Positions 1 through 7,889 of a DNA stretch of 38,366 nt are shown here, one piece after another. Origin of the DNA: Alphaproteobacteria bacterium (GTDB lineage: Bacteria; Pseudomonadota; Alphaproteobacteria; Sphingomonadales; Kordiimonadaceae); contig JAJFIT010000116.1 in NCBI GenBank assembly GCA_021774775.1, positions 1 through 38,366 on the forward strand, read 5' to 3'. Positions within the stretch are counted from its first letter, which is position 1, and each line of letters begins with the position of its first letter. The translations under genes and the position numbers were made by a program. The notes below the pieces were generated by a model, which had not been told where the DNA came from, did not search any database, and was given only the letters and a program-made list of their open reading frames with translations.

Positions 1-202
1 ATGAAATAATTTCTAAACATGCCTGTCCCCCAACGCGGTTCGATTATTCTATGGCACTTTAGCGTATATCATACTTTATCAATAACCTCATAGTCGGTTA
101 CGATTTCAGTGGCGCAACATGCTGCGCGATCTGGACGGATAAAAAGCCTCAATCTCTTCAGATTCGGTGAAGCACACTAGACCTTATCAGGGCATCTATG
201 AC

Positions 203-703
203 CTAAAGCGACGGCAACTCGGGCGAGACCACAACGCCGTCGCTGTCGGCAATAATCCAGTAGCCTGGCTTTATCACGATGCCGCCAATGGCCAATTCGG
301 CGTCAACTTCGCCGCGGCCAGCCTTCACGCTTTTACACGGGCAGGTCCCAATCGCCTTAATGCCGATGTCTTCTGCGCAAATCTCGTGCAGGTCACGCAC
401 GCAGCCGTTGATTATAACCCCGGCCCAGCCGTTTCGAGCGGCGTCTGCGGCCAGATTACCGCCCAGAAGCGCAGTGCGCCTGCTGCCGCCGCCGTCTACA
501 ACAATCACCCGCCCTTCGCCGGGCGCGGCAACCAGATTTTTAAGTTCAGAATTATCATCCAGTGTTCTGATAGTCACAGCCGGGCCGACAAAATCCCGCC
601 GACCGCCATAATCGACAAACGCAATAGGAACGGTAAACACAGCCTCACCCAACGCATCGCAAACGTCCGCAGTCGCTAATTTGGGTGTGGTAATGACGGT
701 CAT
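203..703 (-). CDS. RraA-family protein / putative HMG-CHA aldolase
   Basis: A 166-residue protein of the RraA / class II 4-hydroxy-4-methyl-2-oxoglutarate aldolase fold. Visible family signatures are DYGGRRDFVGPAVT (31-44), the glycine-rich VVDGGGSRRTALLGG (68-82) and GCVRDLHE (100-107). R103-D104 match the Arg-Asp pair that the metal-dependent aldolases use for substrate and divalent-cation binding; E. coli RraA, a regulator of RNase E, lacks this pair. The sequence therefore favours an aldolase or oxaloacetate-decarboxylase activity over RNase E control, though neither is proven. The length is normal. It lies 15 bases behind a small gene on the same strand and probably shares its transcript; its own Shine-Dalgarno is weak (AAAGACTG). 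Confidence 0.85.
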   Translation of the reverse strand: MTVITTPKLATADVCDALGEAVFTVPIAFVDYGGRRDFVGPAVTIRTLDDNSELKNLVAAPGEGRVIVVDGGGSRRTALLGGNLAADAARNGWAGVIINGCVRDLHEICAEDIGIKAIGTCPCKSVKAGRGEVDAELAIGGIVIKPGYWIIADSDGVVVSPELPSL

Positions 704-718
704 CTAACAGTCTTTAAG

Positions 719-928
719 TTAATCCTGTTTATGGATAATAGGCACAAGCATGTCGCCCCACGACCCTTCTTCATTGTGGTAACGTGACGCACGCATCAGT
801 TCCACAGTCACGCCCTTGCTTACCGCGCCGATCACAGCATCATTCAGGCGGTGCAATGCATTGGCAACTTGTCTGATTGCCATCTCCTGGCTTTCTTCCA
901 TGCTTGAATCAGCTGGTTTTTCGGTCAT
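719..928 (-). CDS. Small conserved-looking hypothetical protein
   Basis: A 69-residue acidic protein that I do not recognise. Residues 12-45 look helical (AIRQVANALHRLNDAV followed by GVTVELMRASRYH), and the end carries a hydrophobic GDMLVPII stretch. There is no signal peptide and no cysteines. The ATG at 926-928 is preceded by a good ribosome binding site, GGAGAG, at a five-base gap, which supports a real gene. It is first in a probable two-gene unit with the RraA-family gene. Function unknown. Confidence 0.6.
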   Translation of the reverse strand: MTEKPADSSMEESQEMAIRQVANALHRLNDAVIGAVSKGVTVELMRASRYHNEEGSWGDMLVPIIHKQD

Positions 929-1045
929 GAATTCTCTCCGTTAGTGGCACGATATACCGGGGCGTCACGTGTTACTGGATACACAAGATTGATTTTGAAA
1001 TTTTCTATTATAAAAAATATAGATCACGACATAATAAAACAATGC
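929..1045. promoter_or_regulatory. AT-rich intergenic region, probable promoter for the minus-strand pair
   Basis: This spacer separates the methyltransferase stop from the small gene upstream of the RraA-family gene. On the minus strand it holds a perfect TATAAT hexamer (1007-1012), but only a poor -35 match (around 1029-1034) at the right distance. The region is markedly richer in A and T than the flanking genes. Promoter function is inferred from position and composition. Confidence 0.3.
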
Positions 1046-1828
1046 CTATTTAGGTTTTTCAGCGAATTTCGCCGCTGATGTTGCCTGATCACATCGATTT
1101 ATTGATACTCCGGTATAAACCGGTTTCACCTGTTTTCGGCCTTTGGGCTCCGGCAAGGCACCATAAACTTGCTTGCGCGCAGACACAATCAGGGCACCGC
1201 CCAGGTTCTTTCCCAGCGAATGAAGGCTTCGCTCCATCACCCTCATCATACCGGCTGCTCCCGGCCATTTCAGCGGCGGCACCATAAGCGCCGTATCCCA
1301 TTTTTCCGCAGGCAGCATCTGGTCGTGCATCAGCGACGATATCTGCGAGCGTGAATAGGGCTGGCCGTATCCAAACGGTGTTGTATCCAGCGCCGACCAC
1401 GTCCTGCGCCGGTTTGGCACCACCGCAATTACCTGCCCGCCAGGCGCAAGTATGCGCCATATCTCGCGGAACAGATGCGCCGGGCGGTCACTGTGTTCCA
1501 GCGCATGGATAACCAGCAATCGCTGCACGGAAGAATCTGCAATTGGCATGTGATAATCGTCCACCAGCGCCGTCGCGCACGCCTTCATGGACGGCCAATG
1601 ACAAACCCCCTGGGCTGCTGGCATTAATGCAAAACCCGGGTTTCGGGAATTTTTGGTACTCGACTGCGCCGCAGACAGGTCCAGATACGGTAGCGGATAA
1701 CCCAGACCGTAAAGGGGCGCAGCGGGTGCTTTCCACAGGGGCTGGACACACTGGTGAACCAGATGGCTGACAGATGCACCAACCGGGCTTCGGTAAAAGC
1801 GATCTAGTGACAATACGTCGGGCCGCAC
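1046..1828 (-). CDS. Class I SAM-dependent methyltransferase-like protein
   Basis: A 260-residue methyltransferase-domain protein of a type common in alphaproteobacteria. It begins with DRFYRSPVG, then GLGYPLPYLDL (around 41-51). The later half of the methyltransferase fold is clear: SVQRLLVIHALEH (about 99-111), FREIWRILAPGGQVIAVVPN (about 119-138) and TPFGYGQPYSRSQI (about 149-162). The usual glycine-rich SAM-binding motif I (E/DxGxGxG) is missing; the equivalent position reads ALMPAAQGVCHWP. The start codon is GTG at 1826-1828 with AAGGA six bases upstream. Substrate unknown; it may have diverged from catalysis. It is divergent from the MFS gene. Confidence 0.8.
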   Translation of the reverse strand: MRPDVLSLDRFYRSPVGASVSHLVHQCVQPLWKAPAAPLYGLGYPLPYLDLSAAQSSTKNSRNPGFALMPAAQGVCHWPSMKACATALVDDYHMPIADSSVQRLLVIHALEHSDRPAHLFREIWRILAPGGQVIAVVPNRRRTWSALDTTPFGYGQPYSRSQISSLMHDQMLPAEKWDTALMVPPLKWPGAAGMMRVMERSLHSLGKNLGGALIVSARKQVYGALPEPKGRKQVKPVYTGVSINRCDQATSAAKFAEKPK

Positions 1829-2013
1829 GTCAATTCCTTCATGTCAAAAATAACCAATAGTCTGAATAGCTTTTCTGTGTTTAACACTATATGCGGTTTG
1901 GTACCAAGCAGGCTTCGCTGCAACCAGACCAAACATGCCAGGGCGGCGTTCCTGCGGCAGGACCATTTCTGTCACCTGCAATAATGCCCGAACGGCCCGG
2001 AAAGAGTAGCGCT

Positions 2014-3240
2014 ATGCCAGTCATTCTTTTGGCAGTATTCATTGATTTGGTCGGGTTCGGCATGATCGTTCCCATCTTGCCGTTTCTGACCACCGCATAC
2101 GGCGGCGGCACCCTGACCGGCACAACGCTGATTTCGGTCTATGCCTTTGCGGCTTTTGCCTTTGGCCCCATGTGGGGGCGTGTCTCAGACCGGATTGGCC
2201 GCAAACCAGCGCTGGCAATAACTTTTTTCGGTGCCGCGCTCGCATACCTGCTGCTCGCCTTTTCCTCGACTCTTTGGATGGTATTTCTGGCCCGCGCCCT
2301 GTCAGGGGCCATGACCGGTAACATCGGCATTGTAATGGCAGCAATGGCCGACATGAGCGACGACGCGAACCGCGGCAAGGCCCTGGCAAAAATCGGCGCT
2401 GCCTTTGGCCTGGGTTTCGCCTTCGGGCCGGGCATCGGCGGCTATCTCAGCACGGTTGGTGGCGGCACCAGTGTGTTCCTGCCGGGAATAGCGGCATGCG
2501 GTCTATCGCTGCTGGCGATGGTTTTGACCGCGATTTATGTGCCGGAAACAAGCCCGGGCACCATTGCACCCGCAACCGGTGAACCAGAGGGCAGCGCGGA
2601 CAAACCAGTGCGTGATGCTGGTAAACTGCCTGATTCGCACTGGCGCTCCATCATTCTCGCGCCCAACCGCCTGTCGCTTTTCACCATGTTCATCGTAACG
2701 GCAGTGGGCCAAAGCATAAGCTTTTCCATCGCGCCATTTTGGGCCGATAGTGTGCTGGGCTGGACCGCGCGGGAAGTTGGCTTTCTGTTAATGGGAACCG
2801 GGGTCTTTATCTTCATCGTGCAGATTTGGGCGGTTGAACCGCTATTTCGCGTGATCGGCGAGGTTCGTTCGCTGCAGCTCAGTTCAGTTTTTCATATTGC
2901 CGGTTGTTTGATCATTATTTTTGGCCCTGCCAGTTTATCGACCGCCATCATTGGTTTCCCACTGGTTCTGGGGGCGCTGACAATCAGTTACCCGGCGCTC
3001 AATAGCTTGCTGTCACGCGGCACTGATCGCCGCATTCAAGGCGCTGCTCTTGGTCTGTCCAACGGCTTTTCCTCTATTGGCCGTATTGCCGGGCCCATAG
3101 CAGCAGCGCTGTTTTTCAGCCACGCGATGCCGGGGGCACCCTTTGTTTTTGTCGCTATAATCGGGGCGTCTATTTTCGCATGGTCGTGGCATGAAAACCG
3201 CCAGCGGCCGCATAAAAGAAACCTGCCGCCGCCAGAATAA
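2014..3240 (+). CDS. TetA-type MFS transporter (DHA1 family)
   Basis: A 12-helix major facilitator protein of the drug:H+ antiporter-1 family. TM1 carries FIDLVGFGMIVPILPF and the loop after TM2 carries GRVSDRIGRKPAL, the classic MFS motif A. ALSGAMTGNIGIVMA lies in TM4. A hydrophilic loop rich in Pro, Glu and Gly separates the two six-helix halves. The frame stays open upstream to 1891, but those 41 residues are Gly/Pro-rich and unlike the family. ATG 2014 follows GGAAAGAG and puts TM1 about five residues from the N terminus, as in TetA, giving 408 residues; ATG 1984 is an alternative. Substrate cannot be inferred, and resistance should not be assumed. Confidence 0.88.
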   Translation: MPVILLAVFIDLVGFGMIVPILPFLTTAYGGGTLTGTTLISVYAFAAFAFGPMWGRVSDRIGRKPALAITFFGAALAYLLLAFSSTLWMVFLARALSGAMTGNIGIVMAAMADMSDDANRGKALAKIGAAFGLGFAFGPGIGGYLSTVGGGTSVFLPGIAACGLSLLAMVLTAIYVPETSPGTIAPATGEPEGSADKPVRDAGKLPDSHWRSIILAPNRLSLFTMFIVTAVGQSISFSIAPFWADSVLGWTAREVGFLLMGTGVFIFIVQIWAVEPLFRVIGEVRSLQLSSVFHIAGCLIIIFGPASLSTAIIGFPLVLGALTISYPALNSLLSRGTDRRIQGAALGLSNGFSSIGRIAGPIAAALFFSHAMPGAPFVFVAIIGASIFAWSWHENRQRPHKRNLPPPE

Positions 3241-3248
3241 AAAACGTC

Positions 3249-3273
3249 CGAGTAGAGACTGCTAGCCTACTCG
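3249..3273. terminator. Possible bidirectional stem-loop between convergent genes
   Basis: CGAGTAG (3249-3255) and CTACTCG (3267-3273) form a 7-bp inverted repeat around an 11-base loop. It sits between the ends of the MFS gene and the lipoprotein gene and includes the lipoprotein stop codon. There is no clear T tract, so terminator function is uncertain. Confidence 0.3.
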
Positions 3274-3950
3274 TTCGCCGCCGCCAACGCGCATTCGCCC
3301 GCTATCGGGGCCAACCACTGTCCGGCCTCGCGGCTGATACGGGTCATCCCATCATGGAATGCTTCGATAATTTCCTCACCGTTTGCGGCACTCACTTGCG
3401 ACGACGCTGACAGTGTCGGCTGGCCGATTAGGCGGTTGTCATTGTAGCGAACTAAAGTAAATTCAACCTCGATATCAACCCGGTCATCGCCAGCGCTTGC
3501 GCCTGGTACAAATTCAAATGCCCAAACTTTTACCCCGAGCCGACAGCCTGCTCGCACATCTATCGCGCCCTGCCCCAAGAGCCGCGTACCCGACATACTG
3601 CCAATCGCGCGAATGAAATAGTCACGGATCAAGTCTGTTGAACTGGACGACCAGCGCACGCCCTGCAGGCTGGTGCGTTTCCTGTTTTCCAGTGCGACAG
3701 CAACATCAACGCCGCCCAGCCCGTCGCTCATCAATGGTTCTTCCACGTAGATAATCGTCGCCATGTCGCTTGTATTTACGTTTGCACCGTCATACTCCAG
3801 ACTGAAAACATCGTCGGCAGGTCCGTCATCACCAAATGAAATCAAGGGCCCACAGCCCGCCAGCATCAACGCCGCAGCCCCGACAAACAGTGCGCGAACT
3901 GATTGGACACGGTTTGAATTTGTTAATTGTCGCGTTGGGTTTTCCATCAA
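3267..3950 (-). CDS. ABC-type transport auxiliary lipoprotein (PqiC/LetC-like)
   Basis: A 227-residue outer-membrane-type lipoprotein. A basic N terminus is followed by a hydrophobic stretch and the lipobox LAGC with Cys33. The mature part fits the ABC_trans_aux / PqiC family, which partners MCE proteins in lipid transport across the envelope. FSLEYDGANVN near residue 49 and TIIYVEEPLMSDG near 65 match the conserved start of that domain. Its ATG overlaps the end of the mlaD-like gene by four bases (ATGA), indicating translational coupling. It is last in the operon and takes the place that mlaC or mlaA might have elsewhere. Confidence 0.85.
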   Translation of the reverse strand: MMENPTRQLTNSNRVQSVRALFVGAAALMLAGCGPLISFGDDGPADDVFSLEYDGANVNTSDMATIIYVEEPLMSDGLGGVDVAVALENRKRTSLQGVRWSSSSTDLIRDYFIRAIGSMSGTRLLGQGAIDVRAGCRLGVKVWAFEFVPGASAGDDRVDIEVEFTLVRYNDNRLIGQPTLSASSQVSAANGEEIIEAFHDGMTRISREAGQWLAPIAGECALAAANE

Positions 3951-4918
3951 TTGCCATCCTCAACGGTGCTGCGTTTTTTAAGATCATATTCTGCTTCTTT
4001 GGTGCCAAAAATCACCCCGGCCGGATTTTGTTCGATACGGCTCATCAGCCGCGACAGGTTCCGGGCTGTTACCCGCAAATCCAGAATCATTCTGGATACC
4101 TCAGGCAGGCTGGTATTGACAAATTGTGTCACGGCACCCTCGTTCGCTGCAACCATACCGTCAACCCGCGCCAACAGGGTGGTGGCGGTTTGCATGGTGG
4201 TAATTGCCTCGGTGACCAATTTTTTGGCATCGTCTTCAATCAGGGCATTGCTGTTTTCAACCAGCTGATTGATTTTAGCAGCCGCGGTTTTGGTTTGCGC
4301 AAGAATTTCCTTTACGTCCGCAACCATGGTCTCCAAATCATCGGTACTGTCCGCCAGATTACCCGCCAGCCGGTCACTATTGCGCAACACGCCTGAAACG
4401 CTGGCGATATTTTCGTCGCTGAGAAGTTTTTGGATTTGCCCAACCGCAAGAATCGCTTCATTGACCAGATTAGGCGCACTCTCAAATATTGCGAGAATCG
4501 GCGACGGAGCAGACTGAATTATCGGGCGCTCCTCACCCGGGTGAGGTTCAAGTGGCGGTGCGTCTGGCGACCCGCCAGAAAGCTCGATATAGGCAACCCC
4601 GGTCAAACCCTGAAACTGCAACTGCGCAATCGATGCATCGCTTACCGGCACTTCTGCGCGCAACCTGATCCATACCCGCACCTTGCTGGGGTCATCAGGT
4701 GCCAGCGTAATATCGCGCACATCGCCGACAGGAATACCCGAATAATAAACAATACTGCGCTTCAACAGGCCGCTGACGGTGCCTTCAAAATAAACGTCAT
4801 AGTCGCGGTATTCTGCGTCCAGATCAACTTTGGCGATCCAGATAGCAAAGGCCACAAGTCCGGCCAGAAAGGTGAGAACAAATCCACCAACCAACACATA
4901 TGACGCCCGAGTTTCCAT
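3947..4918 (-). CDS. mlaD: MlaD-like MCE domain protein
   Basis: A 323-residue inner-membrane-anchored MCE protein. One N-terminal TM helix (about 7-29) is followed by an MCE domain (about 38-117) with YFEGTVSGLLKRSIVYYSGI and the conserved FQGLTGVAYIEL. The remaining 200 residues are largely predicted coiled coil (NLVNEAILAVGQIQ onward). E. coli MlaD is much shorter (183 residues), so this is the long type with a helical extension that could form a tube across the periplasm. MCE proteins bind phospholipids and move them between membranes. The gene is third in the operon, between the ATPase and the lipoprotein. Confidence 0.92.
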   Translation of the reverse strand: METRASYVLVGGFVLTFLAGLVAFAIWIAKVDLDAEYRDYDVYFEGTVSGLLKRSIVYYSGIPVGDVRDITLAPDDPSKVRVWIRLRAEVPVSDASIAQLQFQGLTGVAYIELSGGSPDAPPLEPHPGEERPIIQSAPSPILAIFESAPNLVNEAILAVGQIQKLLSDENIASVSGVLRNSDRLAGNLADSTDDLETMVADVKEILAQTKTAAAKINQLVENSNALIEDDAKKLVTEAITTMQTATTLLARVDGMVAANEGAVTQFVNTSLPEVSRMILDLRVTARNLSRLMSRIEQNPAGVIFGTKEAEYDLKKRSTVEDGN

Positions 4919-4962
4919 CCAGCTGTTTCCTATTCGCTACCTAAACCAATTATACACGCGGG

Positions 4963-5769
4963 CTAAACAATGCCGGCGGCGCGGGCCCGCGGTCCACCAA
5001 AATATTCTTTGACCCACGGATGGTCAAACTGCACCACATCGGCCAGCGGCGCGTTGATCAAAATCCGTTTATCTCCGAGCACAGCAATACGGTCGCACAC
5101 TCTGTACAGGGTGTCGAGGTCATGGGTGACCAAAAAAACCGTCAGCCCAAGCGACTGGCTCAAGTCCTTGACCAGACCGTCAAATGCGGCTGCACCGATC
5201 GGGTCAAGCCCTGCCGTCGGCTCGTCCAGAAACAAAACCCGCGGGTCCAGTGCCAAAGCCCGGGCCAGCGCCGCGCGCTTGCGCATACCGCCCGACAGGT
5301 CGGACGGAAACTGGCAGGCCGCATCCAGCGGCAACCCCGCCATGGTAATTTTGCTGCGGGCCAGATCGTCCATCACATCAAGCGGCAAGTGGTAATATTC
5401 GCGTAACGGTACCTGCACATTCTGGGCAACTGTCAGCGAACTGAACAAAGCACCATCCTGAAACAAAACGCCCCAATCCTGGCGCGATGCCCGTTCCTCG
5501 TTCCGCGACAGCGATGCCTGATCGCGGCCATTAATCTCAATGGTGCCTGTAACCTGTTTGTTCAGGCCAATGATCGTGCGCAGCAAAACCGACTTGCCCG
5601 AGCCGGAGCCGCCAACAACACCGAGAATTTCGCCGCGCCTTACATCCAAATCCAGGTTTTCATGTACCACATGCTCGCCGAAGGCAGTTTTCAACCCGCG
5701 GATTTTAATAATCGCATCCTGACCGTCCGGCCGCGGTGCTGTGTCTGGTTTCTGAGCGATATCGTCCAT
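4963..5769 (-). CDS. mlaF: MlaF-like ABC transporter ATP-binding protein
   Basis: A 268-residue ABC ATPase. Walker A is GGSGSGKS (53-60), the Q-loop glutamine is Q104, the signature is LSGGM (158-162), Walker B is VLFLDEP (178-184) and the switch histidine is H216. The signature LSGGMRKRAALARAL is the form seen in MlaF/Ttg2A-type ATPases. It is expected to energise the STAS-MlaE permease encoded nine bases upstream. The C-terminal tail VKEYFGGPRARAAGIV resembles the MlaF C-terminal extension. Confidence 0.94.
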   Translation of the reverse strand: MDDIAQKPDTAPRPDGQDAIIKIRGLKTAFGEHVVHENLDLDVRRGEILGVVGGSGSGKSVLLRTIIGLNKQVTGTIEINGRDQASLSRNEERASRQDWGVLFQDGALFSSLTVAQNVQVPLREYYHLPLDVMDDLARSKITMAGLPLDAACQFPSDLSGGMRKRAALARALALDPRVLFLDEPTAGLDPIGAAAFDGLVKDLSQSLGLTVFLVTHDLDTLYRVCDRIAVLGDKRILINAPLADVVQFDHPWVKEYFGGPRARAAGIV

Positions 5770-5778
5770 CGTCAGCCC

Positions 5779-6936
5779 CTATAGCCCGATACTGGTGAAA
5801 AAGATTGCGAACAAAGCGTCAAAGGCGATCACCAAAAATATCGCCTGCACAACGCTTTTGGTTGTGCGCGAACCCAGTGCATCTGCGCTGCCTTCAACTC
5901 GCAGGCCCTGATAACACCCGCAAGTGGCGATAATGGCCGCAAAAAACGGTGCCTTAATGATACCAACCCAAAAATGATCCACTGATATTTCTTCACGGAA
6001 ATAAACGATGAAATTACCGGGTGATATATCCAGCTGCACCCACGCCATCAACATGCCACCTGCAATGCCGACAATATCCGCGTAAAACGCCAGAAGCGGC
6101 AAGCAGATCAGCATCGCAATCAACCGCGGCAGTACCAGCACATCAATTGGGTCCATACCCAGTGTGCGCATGGCGTCCACTTCTTCGTTCAGAACCATGG
6201 ACCCTATTTGAGCGGTAAACGCGCTGCCAGACCGGCCCGCAATGATGATTGCGGTGAGCAAAATACCCAGCTCACGCAGATGAGAGATACCCATCATGTC
6301 GATGACAAAAATATCCGCCCCAAACCGGGCCAGCTGAATCGCTCCCTGGTTAACCATAACCGCACCGATCAAAAAGGAGATCAGACCCACAATGCCCATG
6401 GCCCGCAGGCCGGTTGTGTCCATCTGGTGAATGATCGGAATGAGCCGCACCCGGCCCGGATCAACGATTGACCCCATCAACCTGATCAGTACAAGGCCAA
6501 GGAAACTAAGCAGACGCGCCAACGAGCGCAGCGCCATCCAAAAGGCTTCGCCGGTTTCCGCGAGAGGCACAATATACCAGGGAAGGGTTTCAGGCTCCAT
6601 ACGCGCGGGCGGCGGGCAACAGGTAATAACGTCCAACAGCGATTTATGAGCATCGGGCACGCCTGTCAGCGTCGCTTCGCAGTGTTCACCAACCTTGCCC
6701 GCAAACCGGCGCACCAACACTGCGCCCGTGGTATCAAGCCTGTCCAGTCCACCACAATCCAGCATTGAGGATGATAGATTTTGTGCGCCAGCGGACTTCG
6801 GCGAAAACAGCGCGCGCATGGCTTGATCGATGGCGTGTGCATTCTCAATAACCCAGTCGCCCTTCAGCAGGATACGGGTATCCGCCCCGACACCCTCGAT
6901 GCTGACAAAGTCATTATTTTGAGCTGCTGTGTTCAT
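5779..6936 (-). CDS. mlaE: MlaE-family permease with N-terminal STAS domain
   Basis: A 385-residue inner-membrane permease. Residues about 10-105 form a STAS-like domain (ILLKGDWVI, LDCGGLDRLDTTGAVLVRRF), corresponding to the separate MlaB protein of E. coli. The MlaE domain follows, with the hallmark ELGILLTAIIIAGRSGSAF (222-240) and QIGSMVLNEEVDAMRTLGMD (243-262) and five to six TM helices. It is the first gene of the lipid-transport operon. The 130-base region upstream shows no clear promoter. Fusion of MlaB and MlaE functions is common in alphaproteobacteria. Confidence 0.93.
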   Translation of the reverse strand: MNTAAQNNDFVSIEGVGADTRILLKGDWVIENAHAIDQAMRALFSPKSAGAQNLSSSMLDCGGLDRLDTTGAVLVRRFAGKVGEHCEATLTGVPDAHKSLLDVITCCPPPARMEPETLPWYIVPLAETGEAFWMALRSLARLLSFLGLVLIRLMGSIVDPGRVRLIPIIHQMDTTGLRAMGIVGLISFLIGAVMVNQGAIQLARFGADIFVIDMMGISHLRELGILLTAIIIAGRSGSAFTAQIGSMVLNEEVDAMRTLGMDPIDVLVLPRLIAMLICLPLLAFYADIVGIAGGMLMAWVQLDISPGNFIVYFREEISVDHFWVGIIKAPFFAAIIATCGCYQGLRVEGSADALGSRTTKSVVQAIFLVIAFDALFAIFFTSIGL

Positions 6937-7069
6937 TCACTGTTCGCCGATCACGTCCGTCCAATGTGCCGCTAAACCAATTATTGCATAGCCTCGCCGA
7001 CAATAGCAGTGTTGGCAAGTGGTTATGCAGCACGCGATACAAATGTGATTGCGCCCGGTCCCGCGGAAT

Positions 7070-7864
7070 TTATCCCGCTTGACGGTCCGCCAAAATTTCC
7101 GCCGCCAATTTTTTAGACCGGAAGTTATCCACGTCAATCGGCGCTTCGGGAAACGGCATCCTGACAGCAATAACCGATGTCCTGAATTTCTTCGACATAC
7201 GCTCCATGCCCCGGTCCAGGCTATAAATAGCGAAGCGGTAGGCAATGGCATTCCACAGACCAAAGGCTTTCAACACCCGGTAAAGTGACTTGGCAAACTG
7301 GCCACCAGTTTGGAATACGCTCACCAGATCAACGGTTTCCCTGTCCATGATCGCATAGAGATTGCAGTTGGAATATTCATCGTCCGCAAACTTGTGAAAC
7401 CGTCGCTGGCCGTCCGGATAAACGTCCAGCAACACCTTTTTCTCGGTCATGGCGAGTGCCGACCGGGCGTCGGCTTTGTAAATTTCGCTGCAAAAATGAG
7501 CGATCATCGGCGGCGACAACAAAACATTGTCTGCCGTTGTCACGAGCGCAGGCAGCAATTCATCCCCCTCAACGGCAAGCACAAAGCTGGAATATAAATC
7601 GGTTCTGGCGAGAACCACCCGCGCCTTGCCCGCAGCCTTCATGCGCTCATAGGCGGGCACGCCGTCCAGAACATCCAATTGATCGATGGAAATGGTTACT
7701 TGTTCAATTTCCGGGCTTTGGTCAAGGCAATCCAGCACATGCTCGACCAGCTTTTTACCAGCCATCTCAATGAGACATTTATGAGAAACGCCAGCGTCCG
7801 CTGCCAATTCATTGATAACACCGGGCCGCTGCGCTGCCATTACAACCGCATGGAATTTTTTCAA
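7070..7864 (-). CDS. MobA-like nucleotidyltransferase, uncharacterised
   Basis: A protein of about 264 residues with a nucleotidyltransferase (GT-A/MobA-like) fold. The N terminus reads FHAVVMAAQRPG, then GVSHKCLIEMAGKKLVEHVLDCL with the conserved Lys, and later ALVTTADNVLLSPPMI, the Asp-containing metal site of this family. The usual LAGGxSxRxG loop is replaced by AAQRPGVINELAADAG, so it is not a molybdenum-cofactor enzyme proper. The open frame begins at TTG 7870, but GAGGA lies only two bases from it; the next TTG at 7862-7864 has an eight-base gap and is the likelier start. It lies 19 bases behind the ATP-grasp gene and is probably cotranscribed. Product unknown. Confidence 0.8.
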   Translation of the reverse strand: MKKFHAVVMAAQRPGVINELAADAGVSHKCLIEMAGKKLVEHVLDCLDQSPEIEQVTISIDQLDVLDGVPAYERMKAAGKARVVLARTDLYSSFVLAVEGDELLPALVTTADNVLLSPPMIAHFCSEIYKADARSALAMTEKKVLLDVYPDGQRRFHKFADDEYSNCNLYAIMDRETVDLVSVFQTGGQFAKSLYRVLKAFGLWNAIAYRFAIYSLDRGMERMSKKFRTSVIAVRMPFPEAPIDVDNFRSKKLAAEILADRQAG

Positions 7865-7889
7865 CTGCAAATCCTCTATGTAAGGTCGC

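Noticed and set aside
36-60. GCGGTTCGATTA, reminiscent of a tRNA T-arm.
   Set aside because: No pairing arm or acceptor stem can be drawn around it.
1-202. Possible gene or terminator in the first 200 bases.
   Set aside because: No frame with a start and ribosome site, and no convincing hairpin with a T tract, was found.
167-679. A 170-codon plus-strand frame opposite the RraA-family gene.
   Set aside because: It mirrors a well-conserved gene on the other strand, has no ribosome site and has no recognisable protein features.
2014-3240. Tetracycline resistance determinant.
   Set aside because: TetA-like sequence is widespread among MFS exporters, there is no TetR-type regulator beside it, and the substrate cannot be read from sequence.
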